Shown here: positions 45,856 through 55,242 of the stretch, one piece after another
How positions within the stretch are numbered: position 1 is the first letter of the stretch
Layout: each line of letters begins with the position of its first letter
Notes under the pieces: generated by a model
The model's input: the letters and a program-made list of their open reading frames with translations, nothing else
Told to the model about the DNA's origin: nothing
The model's database searches: none
Made by a program: the position numbers and the translations under genes
Assembly: GCA_020160935.1 (NCBI GenBank)
Contig: JAIUPL010000004.1
Location: 186,001 to 250,000 of the forward strand
Origin: Bacteroidota bacterium
GTDB lineage: Bacteria; Bacteroidota; Bacteroidia; Chitinophagales; Saprospiraceae
Direction: 5' to 3'
DNA: 64,000 bases

Positions 45856-47325
45856 ATGAAAAACCTTCTCCTTCCCTTCCTGCTTTGCATTTCCGCTACT
45901 CTTTTTGCCCAAAACTGGATGCCGGTAGTGCCGGGCGATGTGTATCATTTCCGGGCCCTGGATTCGAGTTACGTTACGCACACGATCAGAGTGGATTCGG
46001 TGAAAAAGGTGGGAGAAGACAGTGTGTTTTATTTAAACCGGGTAATAGAAACGACCAATATAGACCCCAATGTTTTCATTTTTGAAAACAGCCTTGGTCA
46101 GTTTTTGGGTGAAACTATGACCAAAAAACCCAATGGAAGTCTGATGCTTTTATACCATCGGTCGTCCAGTTCCCTCGAAATAGAAATAAGGCCTTTGGCA
46201 GCAGTGAATGATACATGGATTGCTGTACCCGATTCAAATGTCACTGCTACAATACTATCCATTCAAGCAGGAATGGTTCTTGGTGAGCCGGATTCACTAA
46301 AAACCATCCTTTTCAGCAATGGCGCCACATGGATTTTGAGTAAAAACCATGGAGTGATTCAAGCCCTTGATCCGTTTTTTTCATCTCAGCGCCCCATGCT
46401 GGTCGGTATTGAGACGCGCTCACTGGGCGAACAACCTCTTTATTTTGATAATTTTTTTGGTTTTAATGTTGGCGATATTTTTGAATGGTACGAGTATCAT
46501 GAAGGGTTTGGGATTGGAAATTTCAGTACGAGCAAATGCCTGATTTTAGAAAAAGAATTGCAGCCTGATTACTACGCTTTCCTCGTTGACAGGAAACAAA
46601 AATATTCTTTTGGCGGCGGGCCATTACCTTCCGGAATTGCTTACAAGGCAGATACTTTGTGGATTCGATTTTATAGAGATCTCTATCCTTTAGCAGATGC
46701 ATACAACCATGAGAATGTTTATCTGTGGCTTGCAGATCGTTCCAGTTATGCCACTTCTTTTGAACAAGGAAAAAAAATAGGCAGTAAGCCTTATGCTTCC
46801 GGGCAGCCTGTGCAATGTCCGGTTTTGCCCGCAGGAAACAACCTGAATGAATATTACTATGCCGGTGAGAGCAACGCTTGTTGCAACATAGCCACTTTCG
46901 AATGCGAAGAAGGCCAATATTATGAGGAATACCGGATCGGGTTGGGGAGAGTAGGGTTTATCGAACGTTATATTGATGGCTATAACCATGAACAACTCCT
47001 TGGTGCTGTTATCCAGGGCGATACCGTCTGGGGCGCTATTTCACCCGACTGGTTTTTTACTTCCACGCATGCGCCCACTCAACCCCAGCCCCTGCTTGTA
47101 ATGCCTAATCCTGCCGAGGATTTTATTTACCTGAATATGGCAAACCCGGAAGGAGAGTTTGTGGTGAAAATTACTGATTTAAGTGGAAAAACCTTTGTGC
47201 AGCAAACCCTGAACATTGCACCAGGTACCAGGCTTGATATTTCTGTTTTGCCTTCCGGCGCTTTTTTGGTGCAGGTAATCGACACGCAGCAAATGTGGGC
47301 CGGAAAGTTTCAAAAAGTACATTAA
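45856..47325 (+). CDS. Secreted T9SS protein, tandem paralogue 1
   Basis: ATG at 45856 starts a signal peptide (MKNLLLPFLLCISATLFAQ) and gives 489 residues. The central part is beta-rich with a cysteine cluster near ESNACCNIATFECEEG. The last 80 residues (MPNPAEDFIYLNMANPEGEF, LPSGAFLVQVID) are a T9SS sorting domain. No known enzyme motif is seen. The first 138 bp (45849-45986) are identical to those of the next gene. Confidence 0.75.
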   Translation: MKNLLLPFLLCISATLFAQNWMPVVPGDVYHFRALDSSYVTHTIRVDSVKKVGEDSVFYLNRVIETTNIDPNVFIFENSLGQFLGETMTKKPNGSLMLLYHRSSSSLEIEIRPLAAVNDTWIAVPDSNVTATILSIQAGMVLGEPDSLKTILFSNGATWILSKNHGVIQALDPFFSSQRPMLVGIETRSLGEQPLYFDNFFGFNVGDIFEWYEYHEGFGIGNFSTSKCLILEKELQPDYYAFLVDRKQKYSFGGGPLPSGIAYKADTLWIRFYRDLYPLADAYNHENVYLWLADRSSYATSFEQGKKIGSKPYASGQPVQCPVLPAGNNLNEYYYAGESNACCNIATFECEEGQYYEEYRIGLGRVGFIERYIDGYNHEQLLGAVIQGDTVWGAISPDWFFTSTHAPTQPQPLLVMPNPAEDFIYLNMANPEGEFVVKITDLSGKTFVQQTLNIAPGTRLDISVLPSGAFLVQVIDTQQMWAGKFQKVH

Positions 47326-47392
47326 GTACCATCGGAAAAGGTAATCATAACATTTTTACCCGTAAAATCCTTCACACTAAAGAATCACGCCG

Positions 47393-48865
47393 ATGAAAAA
47401 CCTTCTCCTTCCCTTCCTGCTTTGCATTTCCGCTACTCTTTTTGCCCAAAACTGGATGCCGGTAGTGCCGGGCGATGTGTATCATTTCCGGGCCCTGGAT
47501 TCGAGTTACGTTACGCACACGATTAGAATTGACTCCATAAAAGTCAATGGAACCGACACCGTGTTTTACCTCAACAGAATTGTATTTGTTGACAATGTAA
47601 ACCTGAATTTAATTACGGTTTCCAGTGGTGCGGGGCAGTTTTTGGGCCAAACGATGACCAAAAAGCCCAACGGCCGATGTACATTCTTTTCGCAACTATA
47701 CAATACCGGTGCAATCACTCTTTTCCCTCTTACCGAGCCAGGGAGTAGTTGGACGGCCAGTAGTACGCCCTTGCTAACAGCCTCGGTTGTATCCAAAGAG
47801 GCGAGCATGGTTTTGGGAGAACCGGACTCGATCAAGACTATTCAATTCAGCAATGGCGTACAGTGGGTCTTCAGTAAAAACCACGGCATTGTTGATGCAC
47901 GAGATTTGTTTTTCACTACAGAACGCTTGCAACTTGTTGGTATCGAAACCCGCAATCTGGGTGAAAAAGCACTCGGATTCGATGGCTTGTTTGATTTTCA
48001 GCCCGGAGATGTTTTTGAATGGCATTTACAGCAGTCTATGTTTGGAAGCGGGCTTATCCGTTTTTCCAAATGGTACATATTGCAAAAAGAAGTGTTGCAG
48101 GATGAATTCCGCTACCTGGTTGATCGCCGTGTAAAAACCATTTATACCAGTCCGCCATTTGGCCTTAACTACAAGCACGACACCGCCTGGCTCGACTTCA
48201 AAAAAAGTGTTTATCCCAACGCCGATGCGTACAACAGACAGCAGGTCGCACTCTCGTCCTATTTTTCCGACGAAACTTCCTATTGCACAGCATTTGCCAG
48301 CGGAAAAAAAATTGGAAGCAAGGTAACGGCGCCAGGCCAACAACTTGAATGCGCTGTTTTTCCGGGCTCAAATGATTTTCAGGAAAGTTACATTCCATTG
48401 CCTGACCCTTCGGGAGGTTGCTGCCATCAAAACGGCACCAACTGTGAATGGCGCCGTTATTTTGAAGACTATCGCAGCGGGCTCGGCAGGGTGGAACTCG
48501 ATATCAGGGTGATCGACAATAGTTTTCATGAAACACTGACAGGCGCCCTCATCCAGGGCGATACAGTTTGGGGAACGCTTACTTCCGACGCATTTTTTAC
48601 TGCCACGCATGCGCCCGCCTCGACATTCCCGCTCGCTGTCGTGCCCAATCCGGCCCAGGATTTTGTGCGCATTCAAGCAGCCAATCTGGAAGGTGAAATA
48701 TGGGTGCGTATCCATGACATCAGTGGAAAAACATACGTGTCCCGCAACCAGAATTTGTCGATTTCGAAGGAACTGGACATTTCCACGCTGCCCTCCGGCC
48801 TGTATCTGGTGCAGCTTACAGATAATAAGCGAACCTGGGTTGGAAAGTTTCAAAAACTGCCTTGA
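47393..48865 (+). CDS. Secreted T9SS protein, tandem paralogue 2
   Basis: The 490-residue product shares the layout of its upstream paralogue throughout: TMTKKPNG, MVLGEPDSIKTIQFSNG, FSKNHGIVDA, GGCCHQNGTNCEW, GALIQGDTVWG, and a T9SS tail (VPNPAQDFVRIQAANLEGEI, LPSGLYLVQLTD). The proteins are about half identical outside the perfectly matched first 44 codons. Function is unknown; tandem copies suggest surface proteins under diversification. Confidence 0.75.
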   Translation: MKNLLLPFLLCISATLFAQNWMPVVPGDVYHFRALDSSYVTHTIRIDSIKVNGTDTVFYLNRIVFVDNVNLNLITVSSGAGQFLGQTMTKKPNGRCTFFSQLYNTGAITLFPLTEPGSSWTASSTPLLTASVVSKEASMVLGEPDSIKTIQFSNGVQWVFSKNHGIVDARDLFFTTERLQLVGIETRNLGEKALGFDGLFDFQPGDVFEWHLQQSMFGSGLIRFSKWYILQKEVLQDEFRYLVDRRVKTIYTSPPFGLNYKHDTAWLDFKKSVYPNADAYNRQQVALSSYFSDETSYCTAFASGKKIGSKVTAPGQQLECAVFPGSNDFQESYIPLPDPSGGCCHQNGTNCEWRRYFEDYRSGLGRVELDIRVIDNSFHETLTGALIQGDTVWGTLTSDAFFTATHAPASTFPLAVVPNPAQDFVRIQAANLEGEIWVRIHDISGKTYVSRNQNLSISKELDISTLPSGLYLVQLTDNKRTWVGKFQKLP

Positions 48866-48922
48866 ATTATTGTTTTATAAATCTTCTAATGATTCGACAA
48901 TTTATTCGAATTTAGATAGAAA

Positions 48923-50398
48923 TCAACTCATAACACCCTCAACCGCTGCCATAAACGCACCGGCTTTTATTTTTGTCTCTTTCAATTCGTTTTCAGGCAC
49001 CGATTCGTATAAAAGCGTGGCGCCAGCGCTGAAAGAGAGCAATCCGTCGCGCACATGGGCCGTCCGGATGGTGATGGCTGTGTTCACATCACCATTGAGC
49101 AGCAACCAGCCGATACTGCCGCCGTAGTAGCCGCGTGTGTGCTGTTCGATCTGTTCGATGTACTCCATGGCTGCTATTTTCGGCGCGCCGGTGAGGGTGC
49201 CTGCATTGAGGCTGGCGATGAGGGCATCGAAACCTGAGTAACGCTCTTCGAGTACGCCGCTCACCTGGGCAACGGTATGGGTTACGTGGGAGTATTTTTC
49301 GATGATGCGATATTGATCTATCTCGATGCCGGGTTTGCAGATGCGCGCCAGGTCGTTGCGGCCGAGGTCGATCAGCATATCCAGTTCCGAATTTTCCTTG
49401 GGCGAGTTCAGGAGTTCCATCATCAGGTGGTGATCTTCGATGGGGTCGCCGGAGCGGCGTACGCTGCCCGAAATTGGCCGGAGGGTAGCGCGGCCGTTTT
49501 CGTAGCGGAGCATCAGTTCAGGGCTTGCTCCCAGCAGTGTTTCGTCGCCGAAATCAAAGAAGAAAAGGTAGGGGGATGGATTAATGGCCTTGTAACGTTC
49601 GTACAAAGGCAGCAGGTTGCCGGAAACCGGCGCTGTCACCTTGCGGCTCAGCACAATTTCCAGCAACTCGCCCTCGTGACACAACTGGATACCGTGGGCC
49701 ACCTGTTTTTTAAAGGTCTCGTCGTCGGGTGTCTGCACAAATTTTCCAATGTGCAGTGGTTCCATCGCCCCGACGCCTGCGGTTTGCGGATCATACAGGT
49801 ATTGGTGTAGTAGTTCGAGTTCGGACTGGGCGGTTTCTTGCGATTCACGGGTTACATAGAGCGTAAGGTCTTGCGTTAAGTGGTTGAACAGCAATATGTT
49901 ATCAAACAAAAAAAGATGAAAATCCGGCTCAGGGCAAGGCTTGCAATGCTGCATATCTTCAAATTGATACACAAACTGGTACGCCAGCGCACCATAAAAA
50001 CCCATGAAATTCTTGTCGTCTGTTTTGAAATGCTCCAGCGTACGGCGCAAGGGCTGTACGATGTTTTGTCGATCGAGTCGATCCTCTTCCGAGCCGAAAA
50101 AAGGCAGTTTCGGAATGTGTAACAACATTCGACCTTCTCGCTCCGACTCCAAAAAAGAGGCAAATTCCGTTTTGATAAAATCATAAAAAACTACCCCGCG
50201 CGCATCAAGCAAGCGTACGCTCAGTTGCTCGTCCTTGCCCGTCAGTTCCAGCGTCGGCTGAAAACCGATCACCGACATACGGCTCGACTTGTCGACCGCC
50301 GAAGCTGATTCGAACAAACAGGTAGGGCCCTGGCCTTGCAGGTGACGATAAAGCGGCAAGGCGTCTGAATAAGGCAATCGAACGGTGGCAGTATGCAT
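48923..50398 (-). CDS. trpE: Anthranilate synthase component I
   Basis: The 491-residue product has the chorismate-binding core (LLGASPELMLRYENGRATLR, SGSVRRSGDP, MLIDLGRNDLARICKPG, LTGAPKIAAMEYIEQIE). The N-terminal CLFESAS segment matches the LLES tryptophan-feedback site, favouring TrpE over PabB. It makes anthranilate from chorismate with a TrpG subunit, encoded 2.3 kb downstream on the same strand but in a separate operon. Its promoter is at 50433-50465. Confidence 0.88.
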   Translation of the reverse strand: MHTATVRLPYSDALPLYRHLQGQGPTCLFESASAVDKSSRMSVIGFQPTLELTGKDEQLSVRLLDARGVVFYDFIKTEFASFLESEREGRMLLHIPKLPFFGSEEDRLDRQNIVQPLRRTLEHFKTDDKNFMGFYGALAYQFVYQFEDMQHCKPCPEPDFHLFLFDNILLFNHLTQDLTLYVTRESQETAQSELELLHQYLYDPQTAGVGAMEPLHIGKFVQTPDDETFKKQVAHGIQLCHEGELLEIVLSRKVTAPVSGNLLPLYERYKAINPSPYLFFFDFGDETLLGASPELMLRYENGRATLRPISGSVRRSGDPIEDHHLMMELLNSPKENSELDMLIDLGRNDLARICKPGIEIDQYRIIEKYSHVTHTVAQVSGVLEERYSGFDALIASLNAGTLTGAPKIAAMEYIEQIEQHTRGYYGGSIGWLLLNGDVNTAITIRTAHVRDGLLSFSAGATLLYESVPENELKETKIKAGAFMAAVEGVMS

Positions 50399-50432
50399 TG
50401 AAAAAATGTATTAGTGTATCAGTACAATGATG

Positions 50433-50465
50433 CAAAGATAAAATCGTTTTGATGAATCATGCAAA
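50433..50465 (-). promoter_or_regulatory. Bacteroidota-type promoter of trpE
   Basis: On the minus strand TTTG (50465-50462), 21-nt spacer, TATCTTTG (50440-50433), with the trpE ATG at 50398, leaving a leader of about 30 nt. I see no attenuator peptide. Confidence 0.6.
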
Positions 50466-50568
50466 TATTTTTTTGATCGTTTTTGTGAGGGTATAGCAGT
50501 ATCAACCAACCAGAATTGCTTTTCGTGCATCTTCCACATATCCAATACCAACCCATTTTTCCCTTGTC

Positions 50569-51567
50569 ATGAAAAAACTTACGCAGACTTTTTTATTCCT
50601 TTTTCTGGCGCTGCAATTTCCTGCGCAGGCGCAAAAGGTCATCGAACTCAACAAATCGCGCCTCGATGTGGGCAAACGCCGATTTAATATTGTACAGGTA
50701 GTTGACGCGCGATACGACACGACTCGTTTGGGGATTGCGCGGCTGGGGCTTGGCAATAGGAAAGAGCCCATTATCCTGAGCGGTTCATTGGAACCTGTTC
50801 TGTATCAATATTTTACTTCCAAAATACCAGCGGAGTCGGGTTTGCCCGATGTATTGCTACGGGTGAGTAGGCTCGGGCTGTGGGAGGAAATCAATGTCGG
50901 CGGTTTTGAAGGCGCACGTGTAGCGGTAGACTTCGAATTTTTTCTGCGGAAAGGCGAACAATACGCCTCGCTGGGCGACCGCAAATTCCGATTTACGGAA
51001 GGCCTGGGCACCAATGTAACCAAATACCACGACGACAACCTCCGTGCTGCCCTGCAAAGCGCCGTCGATTACCTGCAGGACTCCGTCGACTGGAAAAAAA
51101 CAGATGCCTTGCCGGCCGACATGACACTGGAACAAATATCCCAACGCATCACACCGCGTATTCTAACCGAGGGGCAGTTGACCGCCGGGGCGTACAAAAA
51201 CTTCACGGATTTCAGAAACAACAACCCGCGCCTGCCCATCGACTATGAAATGGACGGCGACAAAAGAATTTTGCTCATCGAAGGAAAAAAGGGAAAGTTT
51301 CGGAAGGTAAAACCCGATGACAGGTTATGGGGTTTCTGCGATGGTAAAGACATGTATATCAACCAGTTCGGTACATTTTACAAACTGGAAAAACTACCCG
51401 GCAACCTGTTCCAGTTCAATGGTGTCGACTACGACAAGAAGTTGAGCAACATGGCCATCGGCCAGGCATCTTTTGGACTGATTGGCGCGCTCATCGCTTC
51501 CGAAATGACCAAAGCCAATCATTACATCGTAGACTGGGAAACAGGGAGTTTTTTGCAGAAGGAATGA
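50569..51567 (+). CDS. Secreted protein of unknown function
   Basis: The 332-residue product has a signal peptide (LTQTFLFLFLALQFPAQAQ), then a mixed alpha/beta region (VDARYDTTRLGIARLGLG, LLRVSRLGLWEEINVGGFEG) and a C-terminal part with DDRLWGFCDGKDMYINQFGT. A hydrophobic stretch near residue 305 (MAIGQASFGLIGALIASEM) might be a membrane helix. I do not recognise the family. It is transcribed divergently from trpE and converges on a lipoprotein gene across a palindrome. Confidence 0.65.
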   Translation: MKKLTQTFLFLFLALQFPAQAQKVIELNKSRLDVGKRRFNIVQVVDARYDTTRLGIARLGLGNRKEPIILSGSLEPVLYQYFTSKIPAESGLPDVLLRVSRLGLWEEINVGGFEGARVAVDFEFFLRKGEQYASLGDRKFRFTEGLGTNVTKYHDDNLRAALQSAVDYLQDSVDWKKTDALPADMTLEQISQRITPRILTEGQLTAGAYKNFTDFRNNNPRLPIDYEMDGDKRILLIEGKKGKFRKVKPDDRLWGFCDGKDMYINQFGTFYKLEKLPGNLFQFNGVDYDKKLSNMAIGQASFGLIGALIASEMTKANHYIVDWETGSFLQKE

Positions 51568-51726
51568 GATTTTAGTGTTTTGGTGTTTTAGTGTTTTGGT
51601 GTTTTGGTAGTTCGACCCTTGGCATGAGTGGTTCATTTATGCATTAAAAATATCGAAAATACCTGGCGCAACGCACCACCAAAACACTAAAACACCAAAA
51701 CACAAAAACACCAAAACACCAAAAAT
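51568..51726. repeat. Palindrome with TTTTGGTGTTTTAG tandem arms
   Basis: The left arm 51568-51609 (GATTTTAGTGTTTTGGTGTT and onward) pairs with 51675-51726 (CCACCAAAACACTAAAACAC and onward). The 65-nt loop has no obvious relation to other loops. It fills the gap between convergent genes, so a bidirectional terminator role is possible. The arm unit differs from every other palindrome in the window. Confidence 0.88.
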
Positions 51727-51733
51727 CCCCAAA

Positions 51734-52003
51734 TCACCTTGGCACCGTTTTCAATTGTTCCTGAATTTCACGCAGACGCACCTGTTTGATGGAATCTACC
51801 AACTGGGGCATTTGCGTTACTCGAGCCATTTGACACTGGCTGTCGAGTTCGACCCGCAGCAATCGGATTTCAGCCGTCGACAGGGAGTCGATGGCCTCGC
51901 GGGTTTTGGCGTCGAGCGGCGTTTCCGAACTGCCACAACCCCATGTACTGGCAGTGATGCAAAGCAGTGTTATATAAAAGCAGAAAGCGCAAAAACGTTC
52001 CAT
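51734..52003 (-). CDS. Small putative lipoprotein
   Basis: ATG at 52003 gives 89 residues: a hydrophobic signal (CFYITLLCITASTW), a candidate lipobox Cys (TWGCGSSE), then a short charged helix (STAEIRLLRVELDSQCQMAR, IKQVRLREIQEQLKTV). It lies 19 bp after the YhhN gene and appears to be last in its operon. Family unknown. Confidence 0.55.
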   Translation of the reverse strand: MERFCAFCFYITLLCITASTWGCGSSETPLDAKTREAIDSLSTAEIRLLRVELDSQCQMARVTQMPQLVDSIKQVRLREIQEQLKTVPR

Positions 52004-52022
52004 CGTGCTGATTTTGAACATT

Positions 52023-52700
52023 TTATGATTTTTGATTTAACACCCGCATCACTGCAATGGTCATAAATACCTGTCCAAAAATATAGGTTGCCATGATCGA
52101 AAGCGGCACGGCAGGCACACCCGCAAATTTATCCAGCGCCAGCAAACTATCCGATAGAACAAACAACACCGCGCCCAGCATCATTAGCCGGAAATGGCCG
52201 TCCGGAATATGTGTCCGCAATTGCAGCACGCTCAATGCCATTGTCGTAATAACCAGTCCGTAAGCCGCTACAGGTACCCTCAACCCAGCCGGTACGCCGG
52301 GCCACAAAATCCAGAGCAACACAGCCAGATACGCCAGGGGGAGCAGTGTCCACACAGGATACGAGCGCAAAAAACCTGTCCGCCCCTGCAAAATCCGCCA
52401 ACTCGCACTGATGTAAAACAGGTGTGCCATCAAAAAAGCCGCCAGGCCCAATACGAAAAATATTTCGCCACTGCCTTTTGTAAACATCAACAGTACGTCT
52501 CCGAAAGTGGAAAAAATGAGTCCTGCGATCCACACACGGCTAACATAACGATTGGTTTTTGTTTCGGAAGCAAACCAAAGTGCCAGCAATGGCATGAGCA
52601 ATGGCTTGCTGACAAATGCAAGTCCCGGTTGGCGCAACAACAAGGCAAGCAAATGCACAATACAGGCAATGCCGAACAGTATTTTCCAGGTGTTTTTCAT
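52023..52700 (-). CDS. YhhN/TMEM86-family lysoplasmalogenase-like membrane protein
   Basis: The 225-residue product has seven to eight membrane helices. FVSKPLLMPLLALWFA, IFSTFGDVLLMF and VLFVLSDSLLALDKF match the YhhN family, with the conserved Asp residues that define the active site in lysoplasmalogenases. Activity in this organism is inferred. It follows trpG by 48 bp. Confidence 0.85.
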   Translation of the reverse strand: MKNTWKILFGIACIVHLLALLLRQPGLAFVSKPLLMPLLALWFASETKTNRYVSRVWIAGLIFSTFGDVLLMFTKGSGEIFFVLGLAAFLMAHLFYISASWRILQGRTGFLRSYPVWTLLPLAYLAVLLWILWPGVPAGLRVPVAAYGLVITTMALSVLQLRTHIPDGHFRLMMLGAVLFVLSDSLLALDKFAGVPAVPLSIMATYIFGQVFMTIAVMRVLNQKS

Positions 52701-52748
52701 AAGGATATCCGTTGAAAGTGCGCAATGATACTCAGAAACCTCAAAATA

Positions 52749-53333
52749 TTAATGGGCTGTAACAGCAGCAGCCATTTTCACCCAGTTGCGAAGCAAATCA
52801 ATGCCGTATTCTGTAAGAATAGATTCGGGGTGGAACTGTACGCCCCAAACGGGTAACGTCGGGTGTGCGAGCGCCATGATCTCATTTTCAGGGCAACTTG
52901 CGATGCTCAGAAGTGGTGTGCCCGACAGTGATTCGAGCAGCAGCGAGTGGTATCGCATCACCTGCAAAAATTCAGGAATGCCTTCAAAAAGCGGATGATC
53001 GAGGTGCCTGATAACGCTGGTTTTGCCGTGCATAGGCACCCGCGCTTTTACCAGCCGGGCGCCGAAATACTCGCCGATGGCCTGATGCCCCAGGCAAATG
53101 CCAAGTATGGGTACTTTGCCGATAAAGCGCTGCAACAAAGGCATCATTTGACCCGCCGAAGCAGGGCGCTTGGGACCGGGAGAAAGCACAATTGCCTGGA
53201 AATCAAGTTCTTCAAAGCCCTTTAGCGAAAAGGCATCATTCCGATGCACCATACACTCCACCCCGGTCTGGAGCAGGTAATCGTACAAATTATAGGTAAA
53301 AGAGTCGTAATTATCCAGCAGCAATACTTTCAT
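52749..53333 (-). CDS. trpG: Anthranilate/aminodeoxychorismate synthase glutamine amidotransferase subunit
   Basis: The 194-residue product is a class I glutamine amidotransferase with the catalytic triad Cys80 (LGICLGHQAIGEYFG), His168 and Glu170 (VQFHPESILTEYG). LLLDNYDSFTYNLYDYL is the TrpG/PabA start. It supplies ammonia to TrpE and may also serve PabB. Its start overlaps the upstream cvpA stop by 4 bp. Confidence 0.92.
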   Translation of the reverse strand: MKVLLLDNYDSFTYNLYDYLLQTGVECMVHRNDAFSLKGFEELDFQAIVLSPGPKRPASAGQMMPLLQRFIGKVPILGICLGHQAIGEYFGARLVKARVPMHGKTSVIRHLDHPLFEGIPEFLQVMRYHSLLLESLSGTPLLSIASCPENEIMALAHPTLPVWGVQFHPESILTEYGIDLLRNWVKMAAAVTAH

Positions 53334-53995
53334 TCCTCTATCCCGTCACTGTCTTCCTGATAGGTTGGCTGGGTATTGGTGGCCGGTTCGGGCGCATCTT
53401 CATCGATGGCTTTTCCATCGTCGGGCACTTTGTAAATATTGGGTTTGGTGGCCGTTTTCTGAACGCCGTATTGCTCTACCCGATCCATCCAGTTCATAGA
53501 ATAGCCCCAAATATCTTCTGCAAATGGTTTGGCACGAATTGCAATGGCTTTCGCTTTGGAGGGCAAGTCTTTTAGTAAAGGATATGTCTTTGATTCTGAC
53601 AGGGTTTCGTCGTTCAAAAAACGCACCTGTACCAGAAACCACACTAGAATACTATACACTACGACACCAAAGCCCGCCATGAGTACACCGCCGGCGGTCT
53701 GGTTGATGACACCCAGGTATACAGCCTGAAATGCCGACTCCATTCCTTTGGCTGCCTGCCGCAAAATGAACATGATAAAAATCAGGTTGACGACGAAAGC
53801 CGCCAGAAACATCGACGGGTTATCAGAATGGAAAAGTGATTCCAGGATTTTTGTGGTAGTCGGCGTTATTTTAAAAGCAAATACCACTCCGAACAGGTAG
53901 GCTGCAAAATTGAAAACGGTGCCAATAATCCCGCGGGAATAGCCGATCCAGAAACCGTAAGCAAAAACTGCCAGAAAAATAATGTCTATGGGCAT
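53330..53995 (-). CDS. CvpA family membrane protein
   Basis: The 221-residue product has four membrane helices (IIFLAVFAYGFWIGYSRG, FMFILRQAAKG region and others) and an acidic cytoplasmic tail. The G-x-x-x-G start and the loop GVINQTAGGVLMAGFGV match CvpA. It heads the cvpA-trpG-yhhN-lipoprotein operon. CvpA proteins are linked to envelope homeostasis; a direct link to tryptophan synthesis is not shown. Confidence 0.88.
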   Translation of the reverse strand: MPIDIIFLAVFAYGFWIGYSRGIIGTVFNFAAYLFGVVFAFKITPTTTKILESLFHSDNPSMFLAAFVVNLIFIMFILRQAAKGMESAFQAVYLGVINQTAGGVLMAGFGVVVYSILVWFLVQVRFLNDETLSESKTYPLLKDLPSKAKAIAIRAKPFAEDIWGYSMNWMDRVEQYGVQKTATKPNIYKVPDDGKAIDEDAPEPATNTQPTYQEDSDGIEE

Positions 53996-54058
53996 AGTGT
54001 GAGGTTCACCGGCGAAGCAGCATTGGTTGCATCCTGTTTATGAGCCGAAAAACCTCAA

Positions 54059-54088
54059 CAAAGATAGGCTGTTTATGCGAAAAGGCAA
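54059..54088 (-). promoter_or_regulatory. Bacteroidota-type promoter of the cvpA-trpG operon
   Basis: On the minus strand TTG (54088-54086), 19-nt spacer, TATCTTTG (54066-54059). The cvpA ATG is at 53995, giving a leader of about 55-60 nt. Confidence 0.6.
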
Positions 54089-54158
54089 TAGCAATAATAT
54101 CAAAGTCTGTGGGAACCAATTAGTTACAGGCTTTGCTTGCAAAAACAGACTGACAGTT

Positions 54159-55223
54159 CTAGAAAAATTCTTTCAGGTTGGTACCTACGCTGAAATGTAC
54201 CACGCCGCCGCCCAGGTGATAGGAGCCATATCCCATATCTACCCGGAAACGGTTGATTTTCAGGCCGATTCCACCCGAAAATCCGGCCAGGCTTCGGTAA
54301 TTGTTGACCGACAATTCTCTGCGGCGCAAGTGGTTGTAGCCAAACCGGATGCGGAATCCTTCGTTGCGGCCCAGCAGAAACTCACCATTAAAAATCAAAT
54401 GCCTGAAAAAGTTGTCTACACCAGGTGCACCTTTTTTGGTCGTTTCTTCGCCAAACAACGACACGTCGTCCGACTCGGCATTCGGATCGTCGTAACGTAT
54501 ATCCCATTCCTGCAGGTGGTGCGCAATTACAGTGAGGCGAAACGGCAGGTAGCGAAGGCGCTTGCTGAATCCCAGTTGCAGGTCGAAAGGCAGGTCTTCG
54601 CGCAGCCCGTTGTAGGTGGCCAATTGCACACCTGCATTGCGCAATACCAGTCCGGCTGAAATCAAATGGGCTGTATCGGTATACAAAAAACCAGCATCGG
54701 CCGAGAGCATGGACGACTGATACAAGTCGAGGGTTGATACGCCGAACCGGACATTCATACCCAGCGATAGCCTGTCGGTCAGGGGCCGGGCAGCCCCCAG
54801 AGTAAAGGTCGTTTCGGAAGCCTTCACCATTCCAGTTACATTCCCAAACTCGTCGGCCTGTTTGATGTCGCCATAGTTCATATACTGCACACCGCCCTGA
54901 ATGGTAAACCCGATGCGTGGCAGGTGGTGGGCATAGGCTACGTAGCCATGTTGTATGTCTTTCAGGAAAAAATTGTGGTTCAGCGTAAGCCGTCCGTCCA
55001 TACCGGCATTCAGGGCTGCCGGGTTGGCAGCAGCCAGGGCCACATCGTCGTCTTTCACAGTAATCTGTGTTCCACCGAGTGCCGTCATACGTGCCGAAGG
55101 CGACAGTGTCAGCAATTTGAATACGTGCTGGCCGCCGGTCACCTGCGCCTGTGCGTCAAATGCCCGTACAGATAACAGTATGCAAAAAAGGTAAAAGTGA
55201 TAGCCGCGTATGGTTTGTCTCAT
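54159..55223 (-). CDS. porQ: Type IX secretion system protein PorQ
   Basis: The 354-residue product has a signal peptide (FCILLSVRAFDAQAQ), then the PorQ-type start GGQHVFKLLTLSPSARMTALGG and NPAALNAGMDGRLTLNHNF. The remainder alternates in the manner of an outer-membrane beta-barrel and ends GVVHFSVGTNLKEFF. PorQ works in T9SS, the pathway used by at least six sorting-domain proteins in this window. Confidence 0.9.
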   Translation of the reverse strand: MRQTIRGYHFYLFCILLSVRAFDAQAQVTGGQHVFKLLTLSPSARMTALGGTQITVKDDDVALAAANPAALNAGMDGRLTLNHNFFLKDIQHGYVAYAHHLPRIGFTIQGGVQYMNYGDIKQADEFGNVTGMVKASETTFTLGAARPLTDRLSLGMNVRFGVSTLDLYQSSMLSADAGFLYTDTAHLISAGLVLRNAGVQLATYNGLREDLPFDLQLGFSKRLRYLPFRLTVIAHHLQEWDIRYDDPNAESDDVSLFGEETTKKGAPGVDNFFRHLIFNGEFLLGRNEGFRIRFGYNHLRRRELSVNNYRSLAGFSGGIGLKINRFRVDMGYGSYHLGGGVVHFSVGTNLKEFF

Positions 55224-55242
55224 GGTTAAAATATGATTGGAA

